Positions 18,912 through 27,098 of a DNA stretch of 64,000 nucleotides are shown piece after piece. How positions within the stretch are numbered: the first letter of the stretch is position 1; every line of letters begins with the position of its first letter. The translations under genes and the position numbers were made by a program. The notes under the pieces are model-generated. The model was not told the DNA's origin and made no database searches. It saw only the letters and a program-made list of their open reading frames with translations. Origin of the DNA: CALTSX01 sp051647685 (GTDB lineage: Bacteria > Chlamydiota > Chlamydiia > Chlamydiales > CALTSX01); NCBI GenBank assembly GCA_051647685.1, contig JBOFEG010000041.1, positions 92,003 to 156,002 on the forward strand, read 5' to 3'.

Positions 18912-20234
18912 TTATATGGAGTGAAAAAGGCTTTTAAGCTGCGATACAGTTTGCTCAAAGCTACATTTCTCATCAATTCCCTGCTTTAAGAATCGATTGA
19001 CTACATCGACATATTTAATAGCGAAGTCTGCATCTTTATCAATTCCAGCCTTATATTCTCCAATCCGAAGCAGAAGTTCTATTTTTTTATAATTTGCCAA
19101 AACCTCTCTTACCTTTCCTATCACTTTTAGGTGTTCGCGATCTATGATAGAGGTGATCACACGACTGACAGATCCAAGTACGTCGATGGCTGGATAATGA
19201 TATTGTCTGGCAAGTTCTGCCGATAAGATAATATGTCCATCTAGAATTGAACGGACCTCGTCAGCTACCGGTTCATTCATATCATCTCCTGCTACCAAAA
19301 TAGTATAGAAAGCAGTAATAGATCCCCTATCTGAATTTCCTGAACGCTCTAATAATTTTGGAAGAATAGCAAAGACTGACGGAGTATATCCAGCTCTTGC
19401 TGGAGGTTCTCCCGCAGCAAGTCCAATTTCTCTAACGGCTCGCGCAAATCTCGTAACAGAATCCATCATTAAGATGACAGATTTTCCTTGATCACGAAAA
19501 TACTCTGCGATAGCAGTGCCGACATAGGCTGCATTTAGCCGAAGTTGTGCGGATTGATCTGACGTAGAGACAATAATTACCGATCTTTTAAGCCCCTCTT
19601 CTCCTAAATCATGCTCTATAAATTCTCGTACTTCTCGTCCTCTTTCTCCAATTAATGCAATTACATTCACATCTGCGCGTGCATTTCTCGCAATCATACC
19701 TAGGAGAGTAGATTTTCCACCGCCAGCTGCGGCAAAAATTCCCATGCGTTGTCCGACCGCACATGTAAGCACACCATCAATACATCTAACTCCCGTCGAG
19801 AGAGGTTCAGAAATCTTTTTTCTCTTCAAAGTATCCGGTGGAGAATTGTAAATAGAAGATGTTTCAGAGAGTTCAAGTGGACCCTTTTCTTGCACATCTA
19901 TTGGATTGCCGAGTCCATCGAGAACGCGACCGAGTAATTCATTTCCCACCTTAACATGAAGCGATAGCTTTAATGGAATAACTTCAGAAGACGGTCCAAT
20001 TCCTCTCAATTCCCCAAGAGGAGAGAGAAAAACTTCTTCTTTTGTGAATCCTACTACCTCAGAGAGAAGAGGCTCTCCTTCCCGTTTAATTAAACAAACT
20101 TCTCCCATGCGCACTTGAGGAATAATTGCTTTAATCAACGTTCCGACAACTTCTGTAATTCGACCATGTACAGTGGTAAGTTCTAAGTCATCTATATGAT
20201 CGATTAATTTGTTAAAAGTGGGGCTACTATCCAT
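18912..20234 (-). CDS. cdsN: T3S ATPase CdsN (SctN)
   Basis: Hexameric ATPase that unfolds and separates T3S substrates from chaperones. The 440 residues contain Walker A AAAGGGKST at about 168-176, the Walker B region ILMMDSVTRFARAVREI with catalytic ALIGERGREV upstream, and the FliI/YscN signature SDRGSITAFYTILVAGDDMN. The N-terminal domain mediates ring contacts. All nucleotide-binding residues are intact. It sits in a compact run with CT668-like upstream and cdsO downstream. Confidence 0.96.
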   Translation of the reverse strand: MDSSPTFNKLIDHIDDLELTTVHGRITEVVGTLIKAIIPQVRMGEVCLIKREGEPLLSEVVGFTKEEVFLSPLGELRGIGPSSEVIPLKLSLHVKVGNELLGRVLDGLGNPIDVQEKGPLELSETSSIYNSPPDTLKRKKISEPLSTGVRCIDGVLTCAVGQRMGIFAAAGGGKSTLLGMIARNARADVNVIALIGERGREVREFIEHDLGEEGLKRSVIIVSTSDQSAQLRLNAAYVGTAIAEYFRDQGKSVILMMDSVTRFARAVREIGLAAGEPPARAGYTPSVFAILPKLLERSGNSDRGSITAFYTILVAGDDMNEPVADEVRSILDGHIILSAELARQYHYPAIDVLGSVSRVITSIIDREHLKVIGKVREVLANYKKIELLLRIGEYKAGIDKDADFAIKYVDVVNRFLKQGIDEKCSFEQTVSQLKSLFHSI

Positions 20235-20237
20235 AAC

Positions 20238-20870
20238 TTAAATCTGCGTGTTGAACAACATTTGTATATTGGATAAAAACTTACTCAACATTATAGAGGC
20301 GAATTCTACTGATCTTTGTGCTTTAGATAATTGAATTTGTATTCGCATCATTTCTGGAAAGCTCAGTTCTTTTCCATCATTTCCAAGTTGAGATAAATTA
20401 CTTTGTGCTTGATTCAGTCTATTTTGTCCATCTGATAGTAACGCTAAAAATCTTTCGATGGGATTTCTCTTCATTGGAACCGCTGTACCGTCTTGAACGC
20501 CAACAGCTTTTGTAGCAGATCGGATTTTTTCATTTGCATCTGTCAATTTATTGCGCAATAAGTGACTTTGCGAAGGTTTCAACTCCAGATTTTTTGTTTG
20601 CAATTGATCTTGCATAACCCCGAGTGTATTTGATGTAGAATTCATCTGTTTTAATACGGAGTTAGTAGATACATCTCCGGGTTTTACTTTGCCTTCTTGT
20701 AACAAATCAAAGGGAGAGATTTGAGGAGTGGTCGCTCCGAGAATATTACTTCCCTGCATATAAGATGAAAAGGGCTGAGAAGCTGGTTTTTGCAGGCCCT
20801 CATTTCCTTCGATTTTTTTGATTGGTTCGACTTGTGAAGGTCCTTTAACCCCTTCCGGTATCTCTGCCAT
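20238..20870 (-). CDS. CT668-like T3S operon protein
   Basis: A 210-residue soluble protein between cdsG and cdsN, the position of CT668 in C. trachomatis. The N-terminal 75 residues are Gly/Pro/Gln-rich and probably disordered; the C-terminal part is helical, ending in RSVEFASIMLSKFLSNIQML. This ending resembles the C-terminal helix of T3S inner-rod/needle-type proteins (SctI), so an inner-rod role is plausible. That is an inference from shape and position. Confidence 0.7.
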   Translation of the reverse strand: MAEIPEGVKGPSQVEPIKKIEGNEGLQKPASQPFSSYMQGSNILGATTPQISPFDLLQEGKVKPGDVSTNSVLKQMNSTSNTLGVMQDQLQTKNLELKPSQSHLLRNKLTDANEKIRSATKAVGVQDGTAVPMKRNPIERFLALLSDGQNRLNQAQSNLSQLGNDGKELSFPEMMRIQIQLSKAQRSVEFASIMLSKFLSNIQMLFNTQI

Positions 20871-20878
20871 AGACTCCT

Positions 20879-21313
20879 TTAACGTGGTGGATGATGAGGC
20901 GTGCGTTTATGAGAAAATGGTTCCTTTTTTACATAATCATTTACAAATCCGAGTAAAACATTATCGAGTTCCTGGATATCCTTACCCTTTGCATGAGCTT
21001 TCATATCTTCTAATATATCTTTACCCTCTTTTACGTGATCGGGTGTCAAGGCAAAACAAAACCCAAGCAGTGATTTAGCAATCGGATTATTGGGTTCTTT
21101 TTTTAGAACTTTTTCAAACATGTTTATCGCAGATTTTACTTCTAACTTACATAAATGGAGATAACCAAAACCAATTATTGTTAAGACTTCACTAGGTCTC
21201 AACATCTCAGCTGCCCTAAAAAGTTTGACTGCAGAACCCTCATCGGCATGATTTACCGCTATGAATCCAAGTTCTAAAAAAAGAGTAAATTGATCCTTGT
21301 AGCGATTTAACAT
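20879..21313 (-). CDS. cdsG: CdsG-like T3S needle chaperone (SctG type, TPR fold)
   Basis: A 144-residue helical protein with TPR-like repeats (LGFIAVNHADEGSAVKLFRAAEML and ALTPDHVKEGKDILEDMK regions). In chlamydiae CdsE and CdsG jointly chaperone the needle subunit CdsF. The gene follows cdsF by 20 bases, consistent with that role. The C-terminus ends in a basic His/Pro-rich tail (SHKRTPHHPPR). Confidence 0.82.
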   Translation of the reverse strand: MLNRYKDQFTLFLELGFIAVNHADEGSAVKLFRAAEMLRPSEVLTIIGFGYLHLCKLEVKSAINMFEKVLKKEPNNPIAKSLLGFCFALTPDHVKEGKDILEDMKAHAKGKDIQELDNVLLGFVNDYVKKEPFSHKRTPHHPPR

Positions 21314-21333
21314 CTATCAGCCTCCATTTATTA

Positions 21334-21585
21334 TTATTGTGTTTTTAAGTTTCTTACCGCATTACTAACAACAGATGTTATAGTAGATACTACGTTAGAT
21401 ACAGATTGTCCTATCTGAGCTACCTGTGACATCGCAAATTGGAGCATAATAAATTTTCCAGGCTGAATTTGAGAGGAAGTCCCACCTAGACTTGTCATCA
21501 GATCGACAACTTTTGCTTGCCTGGCTATATATTGCGTCATCATTTCTTGAAAGCCAATAATTCCGCCAAATTTATCTGTCCCCAT
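21334..21585 (-). CDS. cdsF: T3S needle subunit CdsF (SctF)
   Basis: An 83-residue small helical protein: two helices separated by a GGTSSQIQPGKF turn, the canonical needle-subunit hairpin with a Pro-containing loop. The C-terminal helix (QVAQIGQSVSNVVSTITSVV) is Val/Ser-rich and probably lines the needle. It is flanked by its presumed chaperones CdsE and CdsG. Unlike the C. trachomatis needle protein, for which cysteines are reported, this one contains none. Confidence 0.85.
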   Translation of the reverse strand: MGTDKFGGIIGFQEMMTQYIARQAKVVDLMTSLGGTSSQIQPGKFIMLQFAMSQVAQIGQSVSNVVSTITSVVSNAVRNLKTQ

Positions 21586-21603
21586 AATATTAATCCTCTT
21601 ATT

Positions 21604-21834
21604 TTAACTTTTTTCGATGTAGTTAATAACTTTTTTCGATGCAAGAAAAGCTTGCAAAATCTTTCCAAGATTATCAAAATCTTTAGAAGCAGTTCCTTTT
21701 CTTAAATCAGTCTTAATTGTTTTTATATGTCCATCAATTTCATCTTGTAATTTGACTACCTTTTTAGAATCTTGTTTTAATTCTTTTTCTAAATCAAATT
21801 CAGAAATTGGAAATTTTTGATAAGTATTTGGCAT
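21604..21834 (-). CDS. cdsE: CdsE-like T3S needle chaperone (SctE-chaperone type)
   Basis: A 76-residue charged helical protein (EKELKQDSKKVVKLQDEID and DFDNLGKILQAFLASKKV) lying between cdsD and cdsF. Position and size match CdsE, which with CdsG keeps the needle subunit soluble. Sequence conservation in this family is weak, so the call relies on order and helical make-up. Confidence 0.75.
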   Translation of the reverse strand: MPNTYQKFPISEFDLEKELKQDSKKVVKLQDEIDGHIKTIKTDLRKGTASKDFDNLGKILQAFLASKKVINYIEKS

Positions 21835-21854
21835 AAATTAGTTCCTTAAGGCAT

Positions 21855-23543
21855 TTATAGCTGATTATAATTAATGCGATATTTTATACCATCTCTTTCT
21901 AAAAGAACTTCTTTTTTAGTAATTTCTATAATCATCATACTATCTAAATGATCACCAGTTCCCAAAATTTTCCCATTGATCATTACATATTGATTGATAT
22001 CGCCAAACATAGAAGTTCCTGTAACTTGATATCGAGAAGAGAGATCGACACGCGAGGTGCCTGTTGTAAATACAACTAAATTTTTCACTTGAGTAATCCC
22101 ATCTAGTCCACTAATTTTTTCTACGAGTTCTTGTATGATGTCCTCTTCTTTTTCATTTACGGTCCCACCTAATATCAACTCTCCACCTTTTAATTCAAAA
22201 GCGACATTGATTAATTCTTTTTCTTTAATTAAAGCTTGAATTTGCGCATTTAATGTTTTTTCAGCAACAACTTGATTGTCTAATAATTCCAAATAAGAAA
22301 AATTTCTTCGAGTGTAGTCTGCCAGTTCCTGTAACTGCTCTGGTGTATCCACATATCCGCGTAAAAGAAATCTACCCACTTGAGTATACATAATAGTTAC
22401 ACCGCGCCAGGCTGGATTTTTTAATAACAACGCGTTAAAATTTTCAAGGACCCGCTCATCTATAATGATATTATTTTCAAGAGTAGAAAGAAATTTTAAG
22501 GAGCCTAATCGATAAAGCAGTTCTTGCTGCTCGAGCTCAGTACCTAAATGTCCAAAAATAAATAATTTTCCAGATCCAGTTGTGAATGCAAATTTAATCT
22601 GTGGATAATCAGCAACGATGTTTTCAATTTGTTGTAACTCATTACTCGTTGCAATATTAACCTCTTTAGACCTAAATAAACTTATTGTACTGATAATACC
22701 AGCAAGGCATAGAAATAGAAAAAAAAAACCAATCATGAGATGTTTTTTAGGAATTCTTAATTGTTTCCAATCAGATTTTGCACCTTTGATAGTTTCCGAG
22801 ATGGCTTTGTCGCTTAATTTTTCTTCGACTGTATTTGGGGCTGGAGCATAAATAGTTTGTTGCATTCCTTCATGATCGATAAGAATAAAAGTACTCGTAC
22901 CAATCGTAACGGTATCTTGTGGTTGTAACCGAGTAGGCTCTATAATTTTAAGTCCATTTACAAACACCCCATTTTTACTATCTAAATCCTCGATAGTTAC
23001 TTCTTGATTGGTAGATAGACCTACTCTAGCATGGCTCTTAGATACACTTAAATCTTGAAAAACAATATCGCATTTTTCGGGATCTTTACCAATAATATAG
23101 GTTCTTCCAGGAGCCATATTAAATTCAGCCCCACTATTCAGTCCTCCAATTACTTTGATCATCCATCGAGAGGAAAAATCTTCAGTAAAACTAATATTTT
23201 CTCCGACCTCCTCTTCAGGCAGCGGAGTTGAATTTTTTCGCGGATCTTCTAGAGAGAAACGAAAATTAGAATTTCCAATTTGAACGAGATCTCCTTCGCG
23301 AAGCAATGTTGGCTCTTCTAATTCTTGATGATTGAGTTCAGTGGGATTAACTACACTTAAATTCTCTACTATATAGCCTTCTTCTGTCTTTCGAAAAATA
23401 GCATGTCTTCGAGACACCATAGGATCTTCAAGTACTTGAAAAACTAAAGAGGGGTCTCTTCCAATAATCCATTCTTCTCCAGTTTCTAGAGAAATTAGAA
23501 GCCCGGTAAAAGGACCCTCTTCTCCGAGTAAATATCCCGCCAT
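21855..23543 (-). CDS. cdsD: T3S inner-membrane ring protein CdsD (SctD) with two FHA domains
   Basis: Residues 1-95 and 128-220 are two forkhead-associated domains. Each keeps the GRDP/GKDP start, the SRRHA or SKSHA phosphopeptide contact and, in the second, SKNGVFVNG. One transmembrane helix spans about 269-290 (MIGFFFLFLCLAGIISTISL). The remaining 270 residues are periplasmic ring-building/BON-like repeats. Two FHA domains are characteristic of chlamydial CdsD, whereas most SctD proteins have one. At 562 residues it is shorter than I recall for C. trachomatis CdsD (about 830). FHA domains offer a target for the Pkn5-type kinase in the same operon. Confidence 0.9.
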   Translation of the reverse strand: MAGYLLGEEGPFTGLLISLETGEEWIIGRDPSLVFQVLEDPMVSRRHAIFRKTEEGYIVENLSVVNPTELNHQELEEPTLLREGDLVQIGNSNFRFSLEDPRKNSTPLPEEEVGENISFTEDFSSRWMIKVIGGLNSGAEFNMAPGRTYIIGKDPEKCDIVFQDLSVSKSHARVGLSTNQEVTIEDLDSKNGVFVNGLKIIEPTRLQPQDTVTIGTSTFILIDHEGMQQTIYAPAPNTVEEKLSDKAISETIKGAKSDWKQLRIPKKHLMIGFFFLFLCLAGIISTISLFRSKEVNIATSNELQQIENIVADYPQIKFAFTTGSGKLFIFGHLGTELEQQELLYRLGSLKFLSTLENNIIIDERVLENFNALLLKNPAWRGVTIMYTQVGRFLLRGYVDTPEQLQELADYTRRNFSYLELLDNQVVAEKTLNAQIQALIKEKELINVAFELKGGELILGGTVNEKEEDIIQELVEKISGLDGITQVKNLVVFTTGTSRVDLSSRYQVTGTSMFGDINQYVMINGKILGTGDHLDSMMIIEITKKEVLLERDGIKYRINYNQL

Positions 23544-23647
23544 ATTTTCCTATCAGTTTAATCAAATTTTTAAAGAGTATAAAAGGATAACCCAAGTAAA
23601 GATTACTACGAAATCCCTAATTTCCATCTTCTACAGAAAATGCCTTC

Positions 23648-24061
23648 CTATGCATTTTCAGGCCGTTTTTTTTTCTCCATATGCTCCTTTATTTCTATAC
23701 GCCAAAATTCAACATAATTTACAAATTCCTCAATTTTTTCCTTAAAATCTTGATAATTAAGATCTTGAAGAATTTTCTTAGAAAAGAGCACTAAATCACC
23801 ATCGAGAGAGATTCCAAGAACACCTCTACCAGTTCCCTGTCCGAATAAATTAGCTTCCATCAGGGTTATAAATAGTATTTCAACTTCATATTCAGGTACT
23901 CGATCAATGGACGTCTGTATATAATATCCGGGATCGGTAGCTTTTACAGTAATAGATAAATCTGGAGCAAAGTCTAACTTATAGCCCATTGGATCCATTT
24001 TAGATGGTTCTATATCTAACTCTATGTCTTTCAGTAAGTTATGAATTAATTCTTCAAGCAT
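23648..24061 (-). CDS. CesT-family T3S chaperone (CT663-like)
   Basis: A 137-residue acidic protein with the small CesT/Tir-chaperone pattern: an N-terminal helix MLEELIHNLLKDIEL, beta strands around GYKLDFAPDLSITVKA, then EILFITLMEANLFGQGTGRGVLGISLDGDLVLF, which is the family's dimer core. The C-terminus is a charged helix. It heads the minus-strand T3S operon, 104 bp before cdsD, as CT663 does in C. trachomatis. The cargo is unknown; the divergent translocator-like gene is an obvious candidate. Confidence 0.82.
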   Translation of the reverse strand: MLEELIHNLLKDIELDIEPSKMDPMGYKLDFAPDLSITVKATDPGYYIQTSIDRVPEYEVEILFITLMEANLFGQGTGRGVLGISLDGDLVLFSKKILQDLNYQDFKEKIEEFVNYVEFWRIEIKEHMEKKKRPENA

Positions 24062-24248
24062 TTTTTATTTTCCATCCCTCTTTTTTAAAATTTAAAATTT
24101 TTATCGGCAACAAAATTCTTAACTCCCTAATATAGAGAAGGTTAATATTAATGAATGTTTAAACAGTATTAAAATAATTGAAAATGTGTTATTATTATAT
24201 TAGGAACTAATAGAATTTAAACAATTTATAACTAAAAAAGGAATGTCA

Positions 24249-25304
24249 ATGACATCAGCTATTTCACTACATAGTCATAATAATATAGAGGCCAAACAAG
24301 CCGATAACCAAACTCGACCGGAATTTAGCGGTGGAACTACTTTATTTGCAGTTATGGCCCTTTACGCTCTACAGAACTTATTGCTCAAAGTGATGAAGTT
24401 GTATAGTAAAGCTGTTGCGGAGCAAAAAAATATTAGCTTAGATATGTCTGCTAAATCTGGAGACAATATAAAGAGTGCTGGAGCTATGCAAGCAACCTCT
24501 ATGATTCTCGCTGGAGTTGGATCAATAGCTGGAGCTGCTTTCGCTGTCGGTTTTACTCTTTATGGAACTAAAGCCTTAAAACAGACACAAACAGAAATGA
24601 AGAGTGTTAAGAATAAGCTTTCAATCGTAGATAACAATGTAAAAATGATGGAAAGTGCTAATGGAGGAATCAAAAAGGCAGATATTTCAAAAGGAGAACA
24701 AAAATCGCCTAATTCGCCTTTTGATCGATTTGATCCTATGCGAGCACCAGTAGTACGTTACAGTGCTAGAAATGGTGGAAGAGTTAAGTTTGAACTTAAC
24801 AGAAGAAATGCATCAAAGAATAAAAATGCTAGTATAGAGAATCCAGAAATCGTTTCTCATAGTGATTTAAAACCTCACTTAAAAAAACTAGAGCAATCGA
24901 TGTCTAAAGAAACCTGGGATGCTCGAGATAGACGACATTTAGAAACGTGTCAGCAAAACTCGCCTGAATTCCAGAATTTAGATAAAAAAATTCACTCAGA
25001 ACAAAAAATGCTAAACAAGCGAATGGATTCCTTATCAGGTGAACACAATGCTGAATTGAATAAAGCAACTCAGCGAGGCCAGTTAAGTAACAGCTTTGCT
25101 CAGGGAGCAGGACAAACATCTAGTGGTATACCTCATGTTGCGAAAGGGGAATATGACAGTGCTGCACAATTCAATAAAGCTGTAGGAGAACAAATTGAAA
25201 GTTCTTCAAGAATGAGTGAAGAAGCAAGAAATCAGACCTTGCAGTCTGCAAACCATATTAATCAGATCCTCGATCAATTAAAAACCGCTGAAAAAGCTAA
25301 TTAA
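24249..25304 (+). CDS. Putative T3S translocator or effector with hydrophobic pair
   Basis: About 351 residues, no signal peptide. Hydrophobic stretches at about 33-52 (LFAVMALYALQNLLLKVM) and 84-108 (ATSMILAGVGSIAGAAFAVG) are followed by a long hydrophilic, Asn/Ser/Gln-rich helical tail. This resembles small translocators (YopD/CopD type), with the family-like alanine/glycine membrane segment. AAAGGA lies 6 bases before ATG 24249, so I prefer that over ATG 24243. It is divergent from a CesT-type chaperone and ends in a strong terminator. A secreted effector is the alternative; I do not recognise a specific family. Confidence 0.55.
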   Translation: MTSAISLHSHNNIEAKQADNQTRPEFSGGTTLFAVMALYALQNLLLKVMKLYSKAVAEQKNISLDMSAKSGDNIKSAGAMQATSMILAGVGSIAGAAFAVGFTLYGTKALKQTQTEMKSVKNKLSIVDNNVKMMESANGGIKKADISKGEQKSPNSPFDRFDPMRAPVVRYSARNGGRVKFELNRRNASKNKNASIENPEIVSHSDLKPHLKKLEQSMSKETWDARDRRHLETCQQNSPEFQNLDKKIHSEQKMLNKRMDSLSGEHNAELNKATQRGQLSNSFAQGAGQTSSGIPHVAKGEYDSAAQFNKAVGEQIESSSRMSEEARNQTLQSANHINQILDQLKTAEKAN

Positions 25305-25330
25305 TTGAGATAGGACATTTGTAAAAGATA

Positions 25331-25369
25331 AAAACCCCGCTCTAGAGAGATTGGAGCGGGGTTTTTTTT
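25331..25369. terminator. Bidirectional Rho-independent terminator
   Basis: A perfect 12-bp stem (25331-25342 with 25354-25365, including CCCCGCTC/GAGCGGGG) with an 11-nt loop, followed by T8 on the plus strand and by five T on the minus strand. It lies between two convergent genes and should end both transcripts. Confidence 0.93.
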
Positions 25370-25401
25370 ACTCACAAATTATGCGTATATAAGTTTTTAT
25401 T

Positions 25402-26979
25402 TTAACGTAAAAACGAGCGTAGAGAAGACTGAGTACTCCGTTGAGGAGGTAAACCTACTTGCTCTCGGACTGTTTTATGTAAAGATTGTAATTTCTCTAA
25501 TCCACTATCTCTCAATATATAATTAGTAGATCTTTGTTTTAATAATATATCCACAGGAGCTTTTTGTACTGCTTGTCGGATATGCTGAATTTTACATTTG
25601 ATAGCCTCTAATTCATGGAGAGAAATTTTACCCATCATCTCGGTTACATAGGCGAGACATTTCTCTTCTATCCAATCGTCATTACTACTGGTATAGAACT
25701 GAGCTGCTGTCATTAAAAATTCAACAGGAAAGTTATCGGATACATTAGGTATACTAAATAAAGAATCACGCTTGTAATAAATAGTATGATGATCTTGCAT
25801 AGAGAGTCTTCCCATAAGCCCTGGAGAAATGGCAAGTCCGCTAATTCCCATCAGATAACTTTCAATTGATTCCATTCCATCTGCATCCTGCCAATCATTT
25901 TTGTTTATAGAAAAATTCTTTGGGACAATATCAAAAGATTTTTGTAATACTTGTCGCATAGCAATATCTGCTTTTCTCGCATTTGCACATTCTCTCACTA
26001 AATAGTCCTTTTCTATGGTATTACCATTTTCAAGGAAGTCATTATGTTCGTTTAATTCCAATAAAGAGGAGCGACAAGCAAGTGGAATCAACATAGCTAC
26101 ATCATTTACTGGAAATTGAGCTAATGTCGTTTCTATTAATTCAATCCGTTTTTGAAAATATTGGCTCTCCTGTGATATATCGAGATCTCTAGCTGGAGAA
26201 GTGTAGAGCATATGTTTATCCATAGACAAGTTTTGCTGCGTTGTTTGTAAGATATTTTGGAAGACATCTTGAAAAATTAATAAAAACAGTACTTGTCTTA
26301 AGTATAGTAATTTATCCGAATAGGAATGTTTTAGATCAAGACTTGCTTGTAAGAAAGGAGCTGCTTTTTTAAAGCCTTTAGGGTTAAGTAGGGAATGCGG
26401 AAGCTTTTGAATACATTTCTTAAAATTTTCTCCAGGAGTTTCTTTTAAGATTTTAAAACTTGTGACATATTTATCTTCAAGATGTTTATTAAAACAAAAA
26501 TTTTTAAATCCAGGTTTTGTAGATGTTATTGTGCTATTTTCGACTAAATGATCTAGTTCGCCTTGTTCGTTAGTTTGCTCTTGTAAATATCGATGATAGG
26601 TAAGATAGAAAATATCGCAAATTTTTCTTACATCTTTTGTAAGTACATCATTCTGTATTCGAGAAGCGAGACTGGGATTTATATCGGCAATATATGATTC
26701 GTTATCTCGAAAAAATTTTGTAGCAAGTATATCTATCATTACTGTTCCAGTAACTTCGGAATCATATTGAGATTCGGCAGTAAGAATAACAGACCCATTA
26801 CCAAAATTGATATCAATTCCTCTTAAAAATCCAAAGCCGGCCATAATTTCATCCGTTGCATCACATAATTGAGCTTTTTCTTCGTCTGTTTCAAGTAGTG
26901 CTCCTTTTGGAGCGCGACACGTTGGATAAAGAAATTCAAAGTTAACAGAACCAAGTCTAGGAGCGGAAGGAGTTACCAT
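25402..26979 (-). CDS. Hypothetical 525-residue protein facing the translocator-like gene
   Basis: I do not recognise a family. It is a soluble, mostly helical acidic protein with no signal peptide or obvious membrane segment. The first 100 residues look like a mixed alpha/beta domain (GIDINFGNGSVILTAESQY); the rest is helical, ending QVGLPPQRSTQSSLRSFLR with a basic Ser-rich tail. Setting beside T3S genes and codon use like its neighbours make a T3S-related role possible (for instance effector or regulator), but there is no motif for it. It shares a terminator with the convergent gene. Confidence 0.7.
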   Translation of the reverse strand: MVTPSAPRLGSVNFEFLYPTCRAPKGALLETDEEKAQLCDATDEIMAGFGFLRGIDINFGNGSVILTAESQYDSEVTGTVMIDILATKFFRDNESYIADINPSLASRIQNDVLTKDVRKICDIFYLTYHRYLQEQTNEQGELDHLVENSTITSTKPGFKNFCFNKHLEDKYVTSFKILKETPGENFKKCIQKLPHSLLNPKGFKKAAPFLQASLDLKHSYSDKLLYLRQVLFLLIFQDVFQNILQTTQQNLSMDKHMLYTSPARDLDISQESQYFQKRIELIETTLAQFPVNDVAMLIPLACRSSLLELNEHNDFLENGNTIEKDYLVRECANARKADIAMRQVLQKSFDIVPKNFSINKNDWQDADGMESIESYLMGISGLAISPGLMGRLSMQDHHTIYYKRDSLFSIPNVSDNFPVEFLMTAAQFYTSSNDDWIEEKCLAYVTEMMGKISLHELEAIKCKIQHIRQAVQKAPVDILLKQRSTNYILRDSGLEKLQSLHKTVREQVGLPPQRSTQSSLRSFLR

Positions 26980-27098
26980 AAAATTACCTCTTGTTGTAAG
27001 AAATTAGCTTAGGCTATTATAATTTCCGATTAACTATTAATTCAACCTTAATTAAAATTGAATTTATAGTAATAAACTATTGAATGAATTAACTCATT

